Positions 16,807 through 25,535 are shown, counted from the stretch's first letter. The stretch: DNA of 64,000 nucleotides from Eubacteriales bacterium (GCA_030625815.1 DAOUQF010000008.1:49146-113145); one strand, 5' to 3'. Numbers and translations: made by a program. Notes: generated by a model from the letters alone, not told the origin.

Positions 16807-17181
16807 ATGAATTTATCGGTGCTGAAAGATATTTATGGGGTGTGCCGTTTAAAACCCGATGAGGCGGTGCCTGCTTGGGCAATGACGGGTGAGTTTTACA
16901 CGGTATCAAAAACCTTTGAGGAGCTTTCCATCATCTGCGAAGCCAGTTTGATTCCTGATGGGATTCAAGTCGAGTTGGGGTGGATGGTGATGAAGGTGGA
17001 AGGTCCATTGGATTTTGCTTTGATTGGAATTTTGGCGGCACTGAGTGGAACCTTGGCTGATCGAGGCGTGAGCATCTTTGCGGTTTCGACCTTTGATACC
17101 GATTATTTGCTGGTCAAGGAGAAGGATTACAAAAACGCAGTGGAAGCCTTGCGAGATGCCGGGCATCTGGTAAGTCAATAA
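16807..17181 (+). CDS. ACT-domain protein (COG3603-like)
   Basis: A 124-residue protein with an ACT-type small-molecule-binding fold. The first half has a beta-rich part (LSIICEASLIPDG), and the second the ACT pattern with a glycine-rich loop and TLADRGVSIFAVSTFDTDYLLVKEKD. It starts ten bases after the ATPase gene behind a GGGGG site, and the shared terminator follows, so it is the third gene of the metal operon. Stand-alone proteins of this group are thought to sense amino acids; its place in a metal-efflux operon is unexplained. Confidence 0.75.
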   Translation: MNLSVLKDIYGVCRLKPDEAVPAWAMTGEFYTVSKTFEELSIICEASLIPDGIQVELGWMVMKVEGPLDFALIGILAALSGTLADRGVSIFAVSTFDTDYLLVKEKDYKNAVEALRDAGHLVSQ

Positions 17182-17187
17182 GGAATG

Positions 17188-17236
17188 AAAAAAACCACCA
17201 TGCTGAAAGTTTTATGCTTCAGTCTGGTGGTTTTTA
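17188..17236. terminator. Bidirectional terminator
   Basis: AAAAACCACCA at about 17190-17200 pairs with TGGTGGTTTTT near 17225-17235, with an inner CTGAAG/CTTCAG stem. It serves the metal operon and the convergent YczE gene. Confidence 0.85.
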
Positions 17237-17884
17237 TGATTGTCGTGAACGAATGAGGCGCATAGTCTGCCCCAGGGTTTCGTGTTCAATGGTTGTCGTA
17301 TCGAAGTTCAATAGTTGAAAAGTGAGTTGTACGCAAAATCCAATGCCAAAAGCTGCAAGCACGGTACCGATTCCGATCATGCCGCCCAATTTCCAGCCGA
17401 TGATGACGGCGGCTAGTTCAATGCTGCCTCGACAGACGCCGATGGGCAATTTGGTGATCCGTGTTAAGGCAATCATCAATCCATCTCGCGGTCCGGCACC
17501 GAAGGCGGAGCCAATATAAAAGTAGGAACCGAGCGCGATGGTAAAGAGTCCGAGGATCAGCATCAATACACCGACGATAAAATTACTGGCCGTTGGGATG
17601 ATGCCAAGAATCAAGATCAAATCCAAGATCATGCCGATTAAAAACATATTTAAAATGGTTCCGATTCCAACTTTTTCGCCTAGAAGAATGCCCATGACGC
17701 CGATGACAACGCCGACCAGAATGGAAGCGGTGCCAATGCTGATCCCGACGGTGTTGGACAGTCCAACGTGGAATACTTCCCAAGGGGCAAAGCCGATATG
17801 GGCTTGAATGGCAAAGACGATCCCTAGGGCGTATAAGGTGAGGCCAAGGAACAAATTGAATAACCGTTTACTATACGATGCCAT
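17234..17884 (-). CDS. YczE/YyaS/YitT-type membrane protein
   Basis: A 216-residue membrane protein with about five spans. The opening FNLFLGLTLYALGIVFAIQAHIG and the later YIGSAFGAGPRDGLMIALT motif are characteristic of the YczE family. Its function is unknown; in Bacillus, YczE was tied to surfactin production. AAGGAGATTCTT precedes the ATG. It is monocistronic, ending in the shared terminator. Confidence 0.85.
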   Translation of the reverse strand: MASYSKRLFNLFLGLTLYALGIVFAIQAHIGFAPWEVFHVGLSNTVGISIGTASILVGVVIGVMGILLGEKVGIGTILNMFLIGMILDLILILGIIPTASNFIVGVLMLILGLFTIALGSYFYIGSAFGAGPRDGLMIALTRITKLPIGVCRGSIELAAVIIGWKLGGMIGIGTVLAAFGIGFCVQLTFQLLNFDTTTIEHETLGQTMRLIRSRQS

Positions 17885-17951
17885 AAGAATCTCCTTTTTC
17901 GATATTGTGTTTCATTGTATCAGAAAATCCAGGGTTGAAAAGAGTTGAATT

Positions 17952-17975
17952 AAAAAAGCCACTTTAAAAAGCGGC
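17952..17975 (-). terminator. Terminator of the GPH transporter gene
   Basis: Read on the minus strand, GCCGCTTT and AAAGTGGC pair (one G-U) with a minimal loop, followed by six Ts, 74 bases after the stop codon. Confidence 0.6.
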
Positions 17976-18048
17976 GACTATTAAGCTGTCGCGTAGTTTG
18001 GCGCCGAAACCGGATCCGATATAAAAATGAGACCCGATTGATTCAAGT

Positions 18049-19482
18049 TTAGTCAGTGGTAGTTGATGAGGTTTCTTTTTTTTGAATCATTGCTTGCAGA
18101 TGCGCAACTTTTTTTGCATCCAGGGTGTAGGATTTGTAGGCTTGCCTGGACAATAAGAGTGCCAGGATGCTGCCTATGGATAGGAAACTTCCCAGGAGCA
18201 AGGCGGTACTTGGCGTTTGAACGGGCAGGGTTGAATCAAAATGAATAAAATCCAAGACAAAGCCCAAAAGCAAAATCGCTAACGATTGGGAAATCTTATA
18301 GGCGAAGGTCAACAGGCCATAATAAATGCCTTCGTTTCTCTCGCCGGTTTGATATTCTTGAATGTCGACGGTGTCGGCAATCATGGATAATGGCAGGGAG
18401 AACAATCCGCCGGTGCCAAATCCGATGACAAGGGCATAAACAAATAAAAATTCATAATGAATTATGACTTGATTGCGGAAAAGCGTTTCAATAAAGAGAA
18501 TCCCGCAGCCGATGATGGAGATTTTCAGTCCCAGTTTTACGGCATTGAATTTTTCGATTTTTGTGCCGATCTTTGCCCAAATGGGCTGGGAAAGAATGCT
18601 TATGATAAACTGCAATCCGAAAATAGCTCCAATCTGAAAATTATTCAGAAGAAAGGTGTAGGTGAAGGTATGAAGACCAATGGTGCTGATCATGGCAGAC
18701 GCTAAGTTGGTAAAAAGATATCCAAGAAGCACCGATCGATAATCTTTTTGAACGAAACAAAAGCGCATTTTTTTTATAAAATTGAGCCGATTTTCTTGTG
18801 CAGAGGCGTCATTTTTTGGCGGTACAGGTCGGATAAACCGCTTGGTGCTGATATAGGTGATGATCCCGGAGATAATCATAATGGCTGAAGTCAGAATGGA
18901 GATTCGACTATAGGCTTTCGGATTTAATTGACCGATGGGGAATTCCAGTGTTGGAGCGAAAAATACAAACATAAATCCAGCGGAAGCGAAAACAATGGCG
19001 ATCAGAAAGAATGCCGTTTTAATCGCTTGAACCAGAGAACGGGTATTGTAATCGGTGCTGAGTTCGGCGCCAAGGGCGGAATACGGGGTAAAGAAGATGG
19101 TGAGAAAGGTTTTTGTCAATAAGACGGCAACCAAAAGCCAGACGAATTTGGAGTCCACGCTCCTTGCGGGGTTAATATTCCAGAGAATCAGATTGGTGAT
19201 GGAAACAGCCAGGGTTCCCAACACGATATAAAGATGGCGATTGCCGAATCGAGATCGTGTATGGTCCGAGAGATAGCCCATAATGGGATCGCTTATGGCG
19301 TCCCAAGCGACGCTGATAAAAAAAATCAAGCCGATTAATCGTCCGGGCATGCCCAACACGGCCGTCGCATAAAACACGAGGTAGGAGGTCAACATCTGAG
19401 AGATAAGACCGTATCCAAGATTGCCTGTGCTGTAGCCGGTGATTTCGATTAAATTGGGCTCTTTGATTTTTTGATTGGCCAT
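18049..19482 (-). CDS. GPH-family (MelB-like) cation symporter
   Basis: A 477-residue transporter with about twelve membrane segments. The GPH hallmark near the N-terminus is clear: TGYSTGNLGYGLISQMLTSY, then DAISDPIMGYLSDHTRSRFG. The family imports glycosides, pentosides, hexuronides and other solutes with Na+ or H+. No sugar-metabolism gene adjoins it, so the substrate is open. GAGGAG lies eight bases before the ATG. It diverges from the small membrane-protein gene at 19633. The intervening region holds a near-perfect 15-bp direct repeat. Confidence 0.85.
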   Translation of the reverse strand: MANQKIKEPNLIEITGYSTGNLGYGLISQMLTSYLVFYATAVLGMPGRLIGLIFFISVAWDAISDPIMGYLSDHTRSRFGNRHLYIVLGTLAVSITNLILWNINPARSVDSKFVWLLVAVLLTKTFLTIFFTPYSALGAELSTDYNTRSLVQAIKTAFFLIAIVFASAGFMFVFFAPTLEFPIGQLNPKAYSRISILTSAIMIISGIITYISTKRFIRPVPPKNDASAQENRLNFIKKMRFCFVQKDYRSVLLGYLFTNLASAMISTIGLHTFTYTFLLNNFQIGAIFGLQFIISILSQPIWAKIGTKIEKFNAVKLGLKISIIGCGILFIETLFRNQVIIHYEFLFVYALVIGFGTGGLFSLPLSMIADTVDIQEYQTGERNEGIYYGLLTFAYKISQSLAILLLGFVLDFIHFDSTLPVQTPSTALLLGSFLSIGSILALLLSRQAYKSYTLDAKKVAHLQAMIQKKETSSTTTD

Positions 19483-19528
19483 GGCTACGACTCCTCGCCT
19501 GCTTGAGGCTTTACCTGATTAAAGTGTT

Positions 19529-19615
19529 TGTTGGTATCAGTGTACGGGAAACCATGAAGGAGTGCAATGAGAATCTTTTGTTGAGGGAAGGGCTGAAAGT
19601 TGTGGGTATCAGTGT
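19529..19615. repeat. Direct repeat pair in a divergent promoter region
   Basis: TGTTGGTATCAGTGT at 19529-19543 and TGTGGGTATCAGTGT at 19601-19615 match at 14 of 15 positions, 72 bp apart, between two divergent genes. They may be a pair of regulator sites. No known motif is recognised. Confidence 0.4.
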
Positions 19616-19632
19616 GGTGAGAGGGGAAGGAA

Positions 19633-20091
19633 ATGGCACATCGAAAGAATGTTGCAATCAAAAGCAAATATGAAACTTTGGAGGATTGCAGGGAGAATTG
19701 CCGCGATATCAAAAAGAGGCTTACGCTGCCTATCCCCGCTTCCGGAAAGATCTACGGAGAATTTTACGAAGATGACTTTTTTGTTCTCAGCAGCCGCAAG
19801 GCGAAAACCAGTGTTATCTTTGAATTTGTGGGCAAGATGGAAGAACGCGAGGACGGGATCTATTTGGTTGGTGAAATTCGGGCAAAGGAATATCAGAAAT
19901 GGCTGCTTTATGGTTTCAGCATCCTTTTTCATATGATCGGGATTGCGTTTATTGCCGTTGGAACACCGGGGTGGATCGCATACGGTGTCTTTCTTTTGAT
20001 TGCAGCGTGGATTTATATCCTGTTTGTTTGGAAGAGCGATAGTCTGTATCATGATCTGATCCGCAAGGTTCAAGATGAAAATGAATTTTGA
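19633..20091 (+). CDS. Hypothetical protein with two C-terminal membrane spans
   Basis: 152 residues of unrecognised family. Residues 1-90 are soluble and mixed alpha/beta, with IPASGKIYGEFYEDDFFVLSSR. Two hydrophobic segments follow at about 93-115 (FSILFHMIGIAFIAV) and 117-136 (GVFLLIAAWIYILFVW), then a short charged tail, so the soluble domain and the tail face the same side. A GGGGAAGG site precedes the ATG. It is monocistronic and ends in a strong hairpin. Confidence 0.65.
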   Translation: MAHRKNVAIKSKYETLEDCRENCRDIKKRLTLPIPASGKIYGEFYEDDFFVLSSRKAKTSVIFEFVGKMEEREDGIYLVGEIRAKEYQKWLLYGFSILFHMIGIAFIAVGTPGWIAYGVFLLIAAWIYILFVWKSDSLYHDLIRKVQDENEF

Positions 20092-20102
20092 TAGGATCTT
20101 AA

Positions 20103-20139
20103 GCGGCAAGTTGGAGGCATTCGGCTTGCCGCCTTTTTT
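20103..20139 (+). terminator. Terminator
   Basis: GCGGCAAG at 20103-20110 and CTTGCCGC at 20125-20132 form a perfect stem followed by six Ts. The remaining 210 bases up to 20349 contain only the ribosome site GGAGGAG and no further gene that I can support. Confidence 0.9.
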
Positions 20140-20349
20140 GATGCCGCCAATGCAGTGGGATCCTCTGAGTGCTAGGTCATGTATGAAAAGCATTTTCCGA
20201 ATTAGATGAAGCGTTTCAAAATCTTCTTCGAAAAAAACAGGAATTGATTTAAGTCGTTGCAAAGGAGCTTATGGTGGGGTATCGTGTAAGTAGGGGAAAT
20301 TTGTAAATCCCTATAGAGCAGTCAAACGCTTATTAACGGAGGAGCGCTG

Positions 20350-21636
20350 ATGAATACGAATCAATGGTATCGGCTTGACAATGCCGCAAAAATATTTCCA
20401 ACCATATCGCGAATTGAAAACTCCGCAGCCTATCGTTTGGCTATTACCTTAACGGAGGAGATTGATCCTAACTTTTTGCAAGAAGCGGTTGATCAAACCC
20501 TGACCCGATATCCGACTCTGGCTGTTTGGCTGAGAAGGGGATATTTTTGGTATTTCTTTGAGAATAATGAAAATCAACTTTTAATTGAAGCGGAAACGCG
20601 AACCCCTTGCGGGCATATCGATCCGTTATTCAATAATGGATATTTGATGAAGGTTTTTTATTATGGGAAGCGGATTTCTGTTGAAACCCATCATTCCTTA
20701 TCGGATGGCTCTGGCGCCATTGAATTTATCAAAACCCTGACCTATACTTATTTGAAGCTTAGCGGGAAAGATGTGGATCCGGGGGATGAAATCCTTTTGC
20801 CCAATGAAATTCCCAGTCGTTATGAGATGGAGGATAGTTTCCACAAGTACTATCAACCCTGTGAGCGGCAACCCGTAAAGGAAGAAGACGCCTTTATGAT
20901 TCAGGGAACAGTCTTTAAGCCCTTCGGCAATCATGTGGACACGGGGGTTGTTGATGTGCAGGAGATTCGGAGAATCGCCAAGGATAAGGGCGTTACGATT
21001 ACGACCTATTTAGTTGCGCGGTTGATTCGATCCATCTATGAGGAGTCGATGCAATATGGACTCTATACGGAACCGATTAAGATTGCTGTCCCTGTTAATT
21101 TGCGCGGTATTTTTCCTTCAAAGACCTTGCGAAACTTTTTTTCGGTCGTTCATGTTGTTGTTCGACCCGATGAGAGCATGGAATTTGAAGATCTTTTGCA
21201 ATCGGTTCAGGCGCAGTTGGTGGAAAAAACAACGAAGGAGAGTCTGTATCCGAAGATCGCGGATCATGTGGAATCAGAACGCTTCTTTCTTTCAAGATTT
21301 ATCCCTTTGGGAATTAAGAATACGATCCTTCGATTCGCGTATCGCCGATATGGAACCAAGGTGAAGACGGCGACGATTTCAAATTTGGGCAGGATTGTAT
21401 TTCCGGATTCTGTCAGCCGATGGGTTAATCGCATGGAGCTGGTGTTTTATCCATCGACGGGCAGTCCCCTGAATCTGGGGTTGTGTTCGGTCAACGACAA
21501 GATGAGCATCTCTATTTCACGATGTATTGTGGAGCCGGGAGTAACGAAGCGATTCTTCCGGGGGTTGTCGAAAGAGGATAGCATCCATGTGAAGATTTAT
21601 TCCAATGAGTGGGAGGCGTTCCATGAAAAATTGTAA
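20350..21636 (+). CDS. Condensation-like acyltransferase (alcohol acetyltransferase type)
   Basis: A 428-residue CoA-dependent acyltransferase of the condensation-domain superfamily. HHSLSDGSG near residue 115 is the HHxxxDG active-site motif. GIFPSKTLRNFFS near residue 257 resembles the second conserved region of alcohol acetyltransferases and wax-synthase-like enzymes. A GGAGGAG site precedes the ATG. Its end overlaps the DUF6320 gene by 14 bases, a pairing I recall in Clostridia, which suggests a membrane partner. The acyl donor and acceptor are unknown. Confidence 0.75.
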   Translation: MNTNQWYRLDNAAKIFPTISRIENSAAYRLAITLTEEIDPNFLQEAVDQTLTRYPTLAVWLRRGYFWYFFENNENQLLIEAETRTPCGHIDPLFNNGYLMKVFYYGKRISVETHHSLSDGSGAIEFIKTLTYTYLKLSGKDVDPGDEILLPNEIPSRYEMEDSFHKYYQPCERQPVKEEDAFMIQGTVFKPFGNHVDTGVVDVQEIRRIAKDKGVTITTYLVARLIRSIYEESMQYGLYTEPIKIAVPVNLRGIFPSKTLRNFFSVVHVVVRPDESMEFEDLLQSVQAQLVEKTTKESLYPKIADHVESERFFLSRFIPLGIKNTILRFAYRRYGTKVKTATISNLGRIVFPDSVSRWVNRMELVFYPSTGSPLNLGLCSVNDKMSISISRCIVEPGVTKRFFRGLSKEDSIHVKIYSNEWEAFHEKL

Positions 21637-22327
21637 ACGTTGCAATGTGGAATTGGATAATTCTCTGACTCGTTGTCCCTTATGTCAGCAACCCGTAGAG
21701 GGAGAGAGCATCGGCGATCGAACCTATCCGCTTTACGGACGACGCAACGAAAAGGGAGAATTGATCGAGGATCAAGATCATAAGGCGCGCCATCGCAAAA
21801 GACGTCTTCAGAATTTATTTATTTTTGGCACGATTCTATTGCTGAGCGTGACGATCGTGGTGAATGCCATGACCTTTCGTGGCGAGTATTGGGGCGTGTA
21901 TGTCGTAAGCTCGGTATTCTATCTTTGGTTTTCCATCAAGCATACGATCCTTTCGAACAATCGCGCTTGCCGCAAGATTCTTTTGCAGGCCGTTTCGCTA
22001 TCGGCATTTATGGCGGTCATCGGCGTGATGATTCCGGATTTTCACAGCTTGATTGACTATGGAATTCCATTGGTTCTGTCGCTGGCGGTGGGGGTTGAAG
22101 GATTGTTGTTGCATTTTCGCAAGTCTCGCTGGAAGGCTTATGTGCGGGACTTCTTTGTGATGGATTTATTGGGATACTTGCCGATTCTTTTATTTGCAGT
22201 CGGGATTATTGATGTTTTGTGGCCGAGCGTGGTTGCGGCATTGGTGTCGTTTCTCACCTTATCGAGCCAGTTTGCTTTTTCCTTTCGAAGATTTAAGGAT
22301 GAATTGAGAAGGCTATTGCATCATTAG
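21623..22327 (+). CDS. DUF6320-type zinc-ribbon membrane protein
   Basis: About 234 residues. The N-terminus is a small zinc ribbon (CKRC near residue 3, CPLC near 21). A charged linker and about six membrane spans follow from residue 70 onward. The start at 21623 follows GGGAGG and overlaps the preceding acyltransferase gene, so translation is coupled. It probably anchors or assists the acyltransferase at the membrane. The family name is from memory; the zinc ribbon and the spans are visible. Confidence 0.7.
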   Translation: MKNCKRCNVELDNSLTRCPLCQQPVEGESIGDRTYPLYGRRNEKGELIEDQDHKARHRKRRLQNLFIFGTILLLSVTIVVNAMTFRGEYWGVYVVSSVFYLWFSIKHTILSNNRACRKILLQAVSLSAFMAVIGVMIPDFHSLIDYGIPLVLSLAVGVEGLLLHFRKSRWKAYVRDFFVMDLLGYLPILLFAVGIIDVLWPSVVAALVSFLTLSSQFAFSFRRFKDELRRLLHH

Positions 22328-22347
22328 CGATAGAAGGGGGAGAAATA

Positions 22348-23043
22348 ATGAAGACAATTGGAATGATTGGCGGCATGAGCTGGGAATCGTCTCTGGAGTA
22401 TTATCGCTTGATGAATGAAGAGGTGCGGGCGCGTCTTGGTGGATCTCATTCAGTAGACTGTTTGTTGTATTCTTTTGATTTTCAGGAAGTTGAAGACCTG
22501 CAGCATCAGGGTGACTGGGATCAATTAACCCAAGAGATGGTGAAACAAGGGATGAATTTGAAGCGCGGCGGTGCTGAATTTCTTGTGATTTGTACCAACA
22601 CCATGCACAAAATGGCGCCGGACTTGGAGCGGGAAACGGGGCTTCGGGTACTTCATATTGCCGATGCGACGGGCAGGGCGATTAAAAAGCAGGGGTTGTC
22701 GAAGGTACTCCTCTTGGGAACGAAATTCACTATGGAAGGTGAGTTTTATCGAGGGGTACTGAAAGAAAAACACGGGATTGATATTGTGATTCCAAATGAT
22801 GAGGATCGTGATTTCATACACCGGGTGATTTATCAAGAGTTGGTAAGGGGCAAGATTGAAGATGAGAGCCGAGCTGAATATGTGCGGATCATAGAGGCGT
22901 CTAAAAAAGCAGGCGCCGCGGGTGTTGTCTTGGGCTGTACCGAAATCCCATTGCTAATTCATCAAAAAGATGTCTCCATTCCAGTTTTTGATACGACAGC
23001 CATTCATTCGATTGCGGCTGTTGATCTGGCTTTGGAGGTGTAG
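22348..23043 (+). CDS. racX: Aspartate/glutamate racemase family protein
   Basis: A 231-residue PLP-independent racemase. The N-terminal IGMIGGMSWESSLEYYRLMNE is the family signature. The two catalytic cysteines lie in VICTNTMHK near residue 82 and VLGCTEIPLLI near residue 194. Family members interconvert L- and D-aspartate, glutamate or broader amino acids. GAAGGGGGAG precedes the ATG. The next gene starts five bases after its stop, so it is co-transcribed with the deformylase-like gene. The symbol reflects resemblance to RacX/YgeA and not a proven substrate. Confidence 0.8.
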   Translation: MKTIGMIGGMSWESSLEYYRLMNEEVRARLGGSHSVDCLLYSFDFQEVEDLQHQGDWDQLTQEMVKQGMNLKRGGAEFLVICTNTMHKMAPDLERETGLRVLHIADATGRAIKKQGLSKVLLLGTKFTMEGEFYRGVLKEKHGIDIVIPNDEDRDFIHRVIYQELVRGKIEDESRAEYVRIIEASKKAGAAGVVLGCTEIPLLIHQKDVSIPVFDTTAIHSIAAVDLALEV

Positions 23044-23047
23044 AATT

Positions 23048-23533
23048 ATGGCAAAACGAGATATTTTGATTTTGGGGAATGAAAACCTGTATCGAGAGTG
23101 TGAGTTGATTTCGCTGGATAATTTGGATCGAGCGCGGCAGGTGGCCAAGGATTTGGAAGACACCTTGGATGCGTTTCGCATAGAGAATGGATTTGGCCGT
23201 GCCATTGCGGCGCCGCAGATTGGCGCATCTGTGCGGATGATTACGATGAAGCTGGATGGCGATGTGACGGTTTTCGTGAATCCCTGTATAGAAGTGATTA
23301 ATGAGGAGACCTTTGAACTTTGGGACGATTGCATGAGTTTTCCGGGATTGGAAGTGCGGGTGCGGCGCCATAAGACGATTCGTGTGATATATCATGATTT
23401 GGACTGGAAGGTTCAAAGCGAGGTCTTTCAGGGAGATTTATCTGAACTGTTCCAGCATGAATTTGATCATTTGAATGGTGTTTTGGCTGTGCAGCGAGTC
23501 GTTGATATGCAAGCGTTTCGGATGAAGGTGTAA
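23048..23533 (+). CDS. def: Divergent peptide deformylase
   Basis: About 161 residues, starting at 23048 behind GGAGGTG; the open frame extends further upstream inside the racemase gene. Motif I appears as GRAIAAPQIG, motif II as DDCMS instead of EGCLS, and motif III as HEFDH, so the metal-binding Cys and both His are kept. The substitutions in motif II suggest a divergent or accessory deformylase rather than the housekeeping one. Housekeeping def is normally beside fmt, which is absent here. Coupling to an amino-acid racemase hints at a role in D-amino-acid or peptide metabolism, which is inference. Confidence 0.75.
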   Translation: MAKRDILILGNENLYRECELISLDNLDRARQVAKDLEDTLDAFRIENGFGRAIAAPQIGASVRMITMKLDGDVTVFVNPCIEVINEETFELWDDCMSFPGLEVRVRRHKTIRVIYHDLDWKVQSEVFQGDLSELFQHEFDHLNGVLAVQRVVDMQAFRMKV

Positions 23534-23606
23534 GAGGAAGCCTGCTCATTTGTACGGCTTTATACAATTATGATCTGATAATAGCGAAAAGGGGTTGAGG
23601 ACTAGA

Positions 23607-23648
23607 ATGTACGATTTCGGTGTTTTTTTGATTGATTTGGCCATTTAA
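23607..23648 (+). CDS. Possible 13-residue leader peptide upstream of ABC-F
   Basis: A 14-codon frame (ATG at 23607, TAA at 23646) begins six bases after a good GGGGTTGAGG ribosome site. It encodes a mostly hydrophobic peptide, MYDFGVFLIDLAI. It lies in the 343-base gap before the ABC-F gene and upstream of a terminator. Leader peptides that stall ribosomes control some ABC-F genes, so this could be an attenuator leader. The peptide itself has no recognised stalling motif. Confidence 0.35.
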   Translation: MYDFGVFLIDLAI

Positions 23649-23738
23649 GGGATAACTATGCCTATTTTTGCCGGAGATATTCATAAGAACCGAGAATCGA
23701 ACAATCTGCCTTGAACTGCCCATATATTTTGAGTAGAG

Positions 23739-23772
23739 AGAAAGTGCGGTTTTGTTGGTGCTTTCTTTTTTT
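23739..23772 (+). terminator. Terminator/attenuator before ABC-F gene
   Basis: AGAAAGTGC and GTGCTTTCT pair (two G-U) around a ten-base loop, followed by seven Ts. It lies after the racemase-deformylase unit but about 200 bases downstream, and 105 bases before the ABC-F start. No clear antiterminator was found. Confidence 0.5.
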
Positions 23773-23876
23773 CGCACAAATATTGTGTACAAAAGAATTG
23801 TGCAATGAATAATCTCGGATAAAATCGATGGATTTTGATAGTTGAAAAACGAACAGGGTCGGGTAAGGAGACGGAT

Positions 23877-25535
23877 ATGATTGTACAATTAAAAGATGTA
23901 TCAAAAAGCTTTGGTGCGACGAGCGTGCTGAGAGAAATGAATATGACCATAGCCAAGGGCGAGAAGATCGGAATTGTTGGCGCCAATGGGGCGGGGAAAA
24001 CGACGATCTTTCATCTGATTACGGGAGAGCTGTCCCATGACTCGGGTCAGGTGATGGTGAATAGAAAGCTGAGTTATGGGGTTGTATCGCAGGTGAGTGA
24101 TGTAAATCCGGAAAATACGGTGATTGAGGAGTGCCGCCTGGCGTTTAAAAGGGCATTGGAAGCGGAGAAAGAGATGAAGCGTCTTGAACGGGCAATGGCA
24201 GACCAAGACGTCTATTCCGATGAAAAGAAGCTTTCGCAGGTTATGCAGCAACATGAAGAGATGTTAAGGGTTTACACGGAAGCCGGCGGATTTGAGATAG
24301 AAGGTCGAATCATTGGGGTACTGAAGGGTTTGGGATTCAAAGAGTCTTGTTGGGAGAACAGGACAGACACCCTGAGCGGCGGGGAGAAAACAAAACTCAC
24401 CCTGGGAAAGCTTTTATTGTCGCGTCCCGATCTGTTGTTGTTGGATGAACCGACAAACCATCTGGATTTCCGCGCCCTGGCGTGGCTGGAGAATTTTGTT
24501 CGAGAGTATGAGGGAACCATCGCGATCATCTCTCATGACCGTTATTTTTTGGATGCCTGTGTGGGGATTGTCTATGAAATTGAACGGGGGACTGCAATCC
24601 GATATGCCGGGAACTATACGTATTTTGTGAAGCAGCGAGGTGCAAATCGCGCCCAGTACAGAAAACTATATATCGCGCAGCAGCGAGAGATCAAGCGCCT
24701 TGAAACCTATGTGGAAAAAAATATCGCGCGGGCCTCTACCTCTCGCATGGCTAAGAGTCGAAGAAAAACCTTGGAGAAGATTGAGCGGTTGGAATCACCC
24801 CTGGGGGATCTGCGAAGGATGAGTCTAGCCTTCGAGATGGAAAAGAAATCCCGCGAGAATGTGCTCCTCTTCGAGGATGGCGTAATCACGGTGGGGGATG
24901 AGGAGCTGCGAATCCCCTTGCTGTCGAATCTCAACGTTCATTTGAATCGGGGTGAGCGGATGGCGGTGATTGGAGAAAATGGAATTGGAAAATCAACCCT
25001 GTTGAAAACCCTGGTGGGGGAGCATCGCCTGGATGGCGGGACGTTTGTCTGGGGAGAAAATACGGAGGTTGGATATTACGACCAGGAGCATGGCGCCCTT
25101 AACGAGACGAATACGATCTTCGAGGAATTGTTGACCATGGTTCCGGGAATTTCGGTTCAAAAGGTACGCACTCTTCTGGGACAATTGCTGTTTCCGCAGG
25201 ACGATGCCTTTAAGATGATCAGCGCCCTAAGCGGCGGGGAAAAATCCCGTGTCGTTTTGGCGAAACTGGTATTGAGCCGCGGCAATGTTCTCTTGCTCGA
25301 TGAACCGACGAACCATTTGGATCTGCCGAGCAAGGCGATCCTGGAGAAAGCCCTTCGGGACTATGAGGGAACACTGCTCTTTGTGTCCCATGATCGATAC
25401 TTTATCAATCGAGTTGCAACCAGCGTAATGGTTCTGACGAAGTGGGGGATTGAAATCCATCAGGGAAATTATGATCGATATCTGGAGAAGACCGGGCAAA
25501 GCGAGAGCGAGGAGAAGCGAAATGGAAAAGGATAA
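23877..25535 (+). CDS. ABC-F family ribosomal ATPase
   Basis: About 552 residues from the ATG at 23877, which follows AAGGAGA; the more upstream start at 23835 lacks a site. Two ABC domains have Walker A GANGAGKTT near residue 39 and GENGIGKST near 366, signatures LSGGEKTKL and LSGGEKSRV, and DEPTNHLD in both. The interdomain linker (NIARASTSRMAKSRRK) is of the YdiF kind. There are no membrane spans. ABC-F proteins bind the ribosomal E site and relieve stalling or antibiotic blockage. The subfamily does not clearly mark it as a resistance factor. The acetyltransferase gene overlaps its end by 14 bases. Confidence 0.85.
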   Translation: MIVQLKDVSKSFGATSVLREMNMTIAKGEKIGIVGANGAGKTTIFHLITGELSHDSGQVMVNRKLSYGVVSQVSDVNPENTVIEECRLAFKRALEAEKEMKRLERAMADQDVYSDEKKLSQVMQQHEEMLRVYTEAGGFEIEGRIIGVLKGLGFKESCWENRTDTLSGGEKTKLTLGKLLLSRPDLLLLDEPTNHLDFRALAWLENFVREYEGTIAIISHDRYFLDACVGIVYEIERGTAIRYAGNYTYFVKQRGANRAQYRKLYIAQQREIKRLETYVEKNIARASTSRMAKSRRKTLEKIERLESPLGDLRRMSLAFEMEKKSRENVLLFEDGVITVGDEELRIPLLSNLNVHLNRGERMAVIGENGIGKSTLLKTLVGEHRLDGGTFVWGENTEVGYYDQEHGALNETNTIFEELLTMVPGISVQKVRTLLGQLLFPQDDAFKMISALSGGEKSRVVLAKLVLSRGNVLLLDEPTNHLDLPSKAILEKALRDYEGTLLFVSHDRYFINRVATSVMVLTKWGIEIHQGNYDRYLEKTGQSESEEKRNGKG

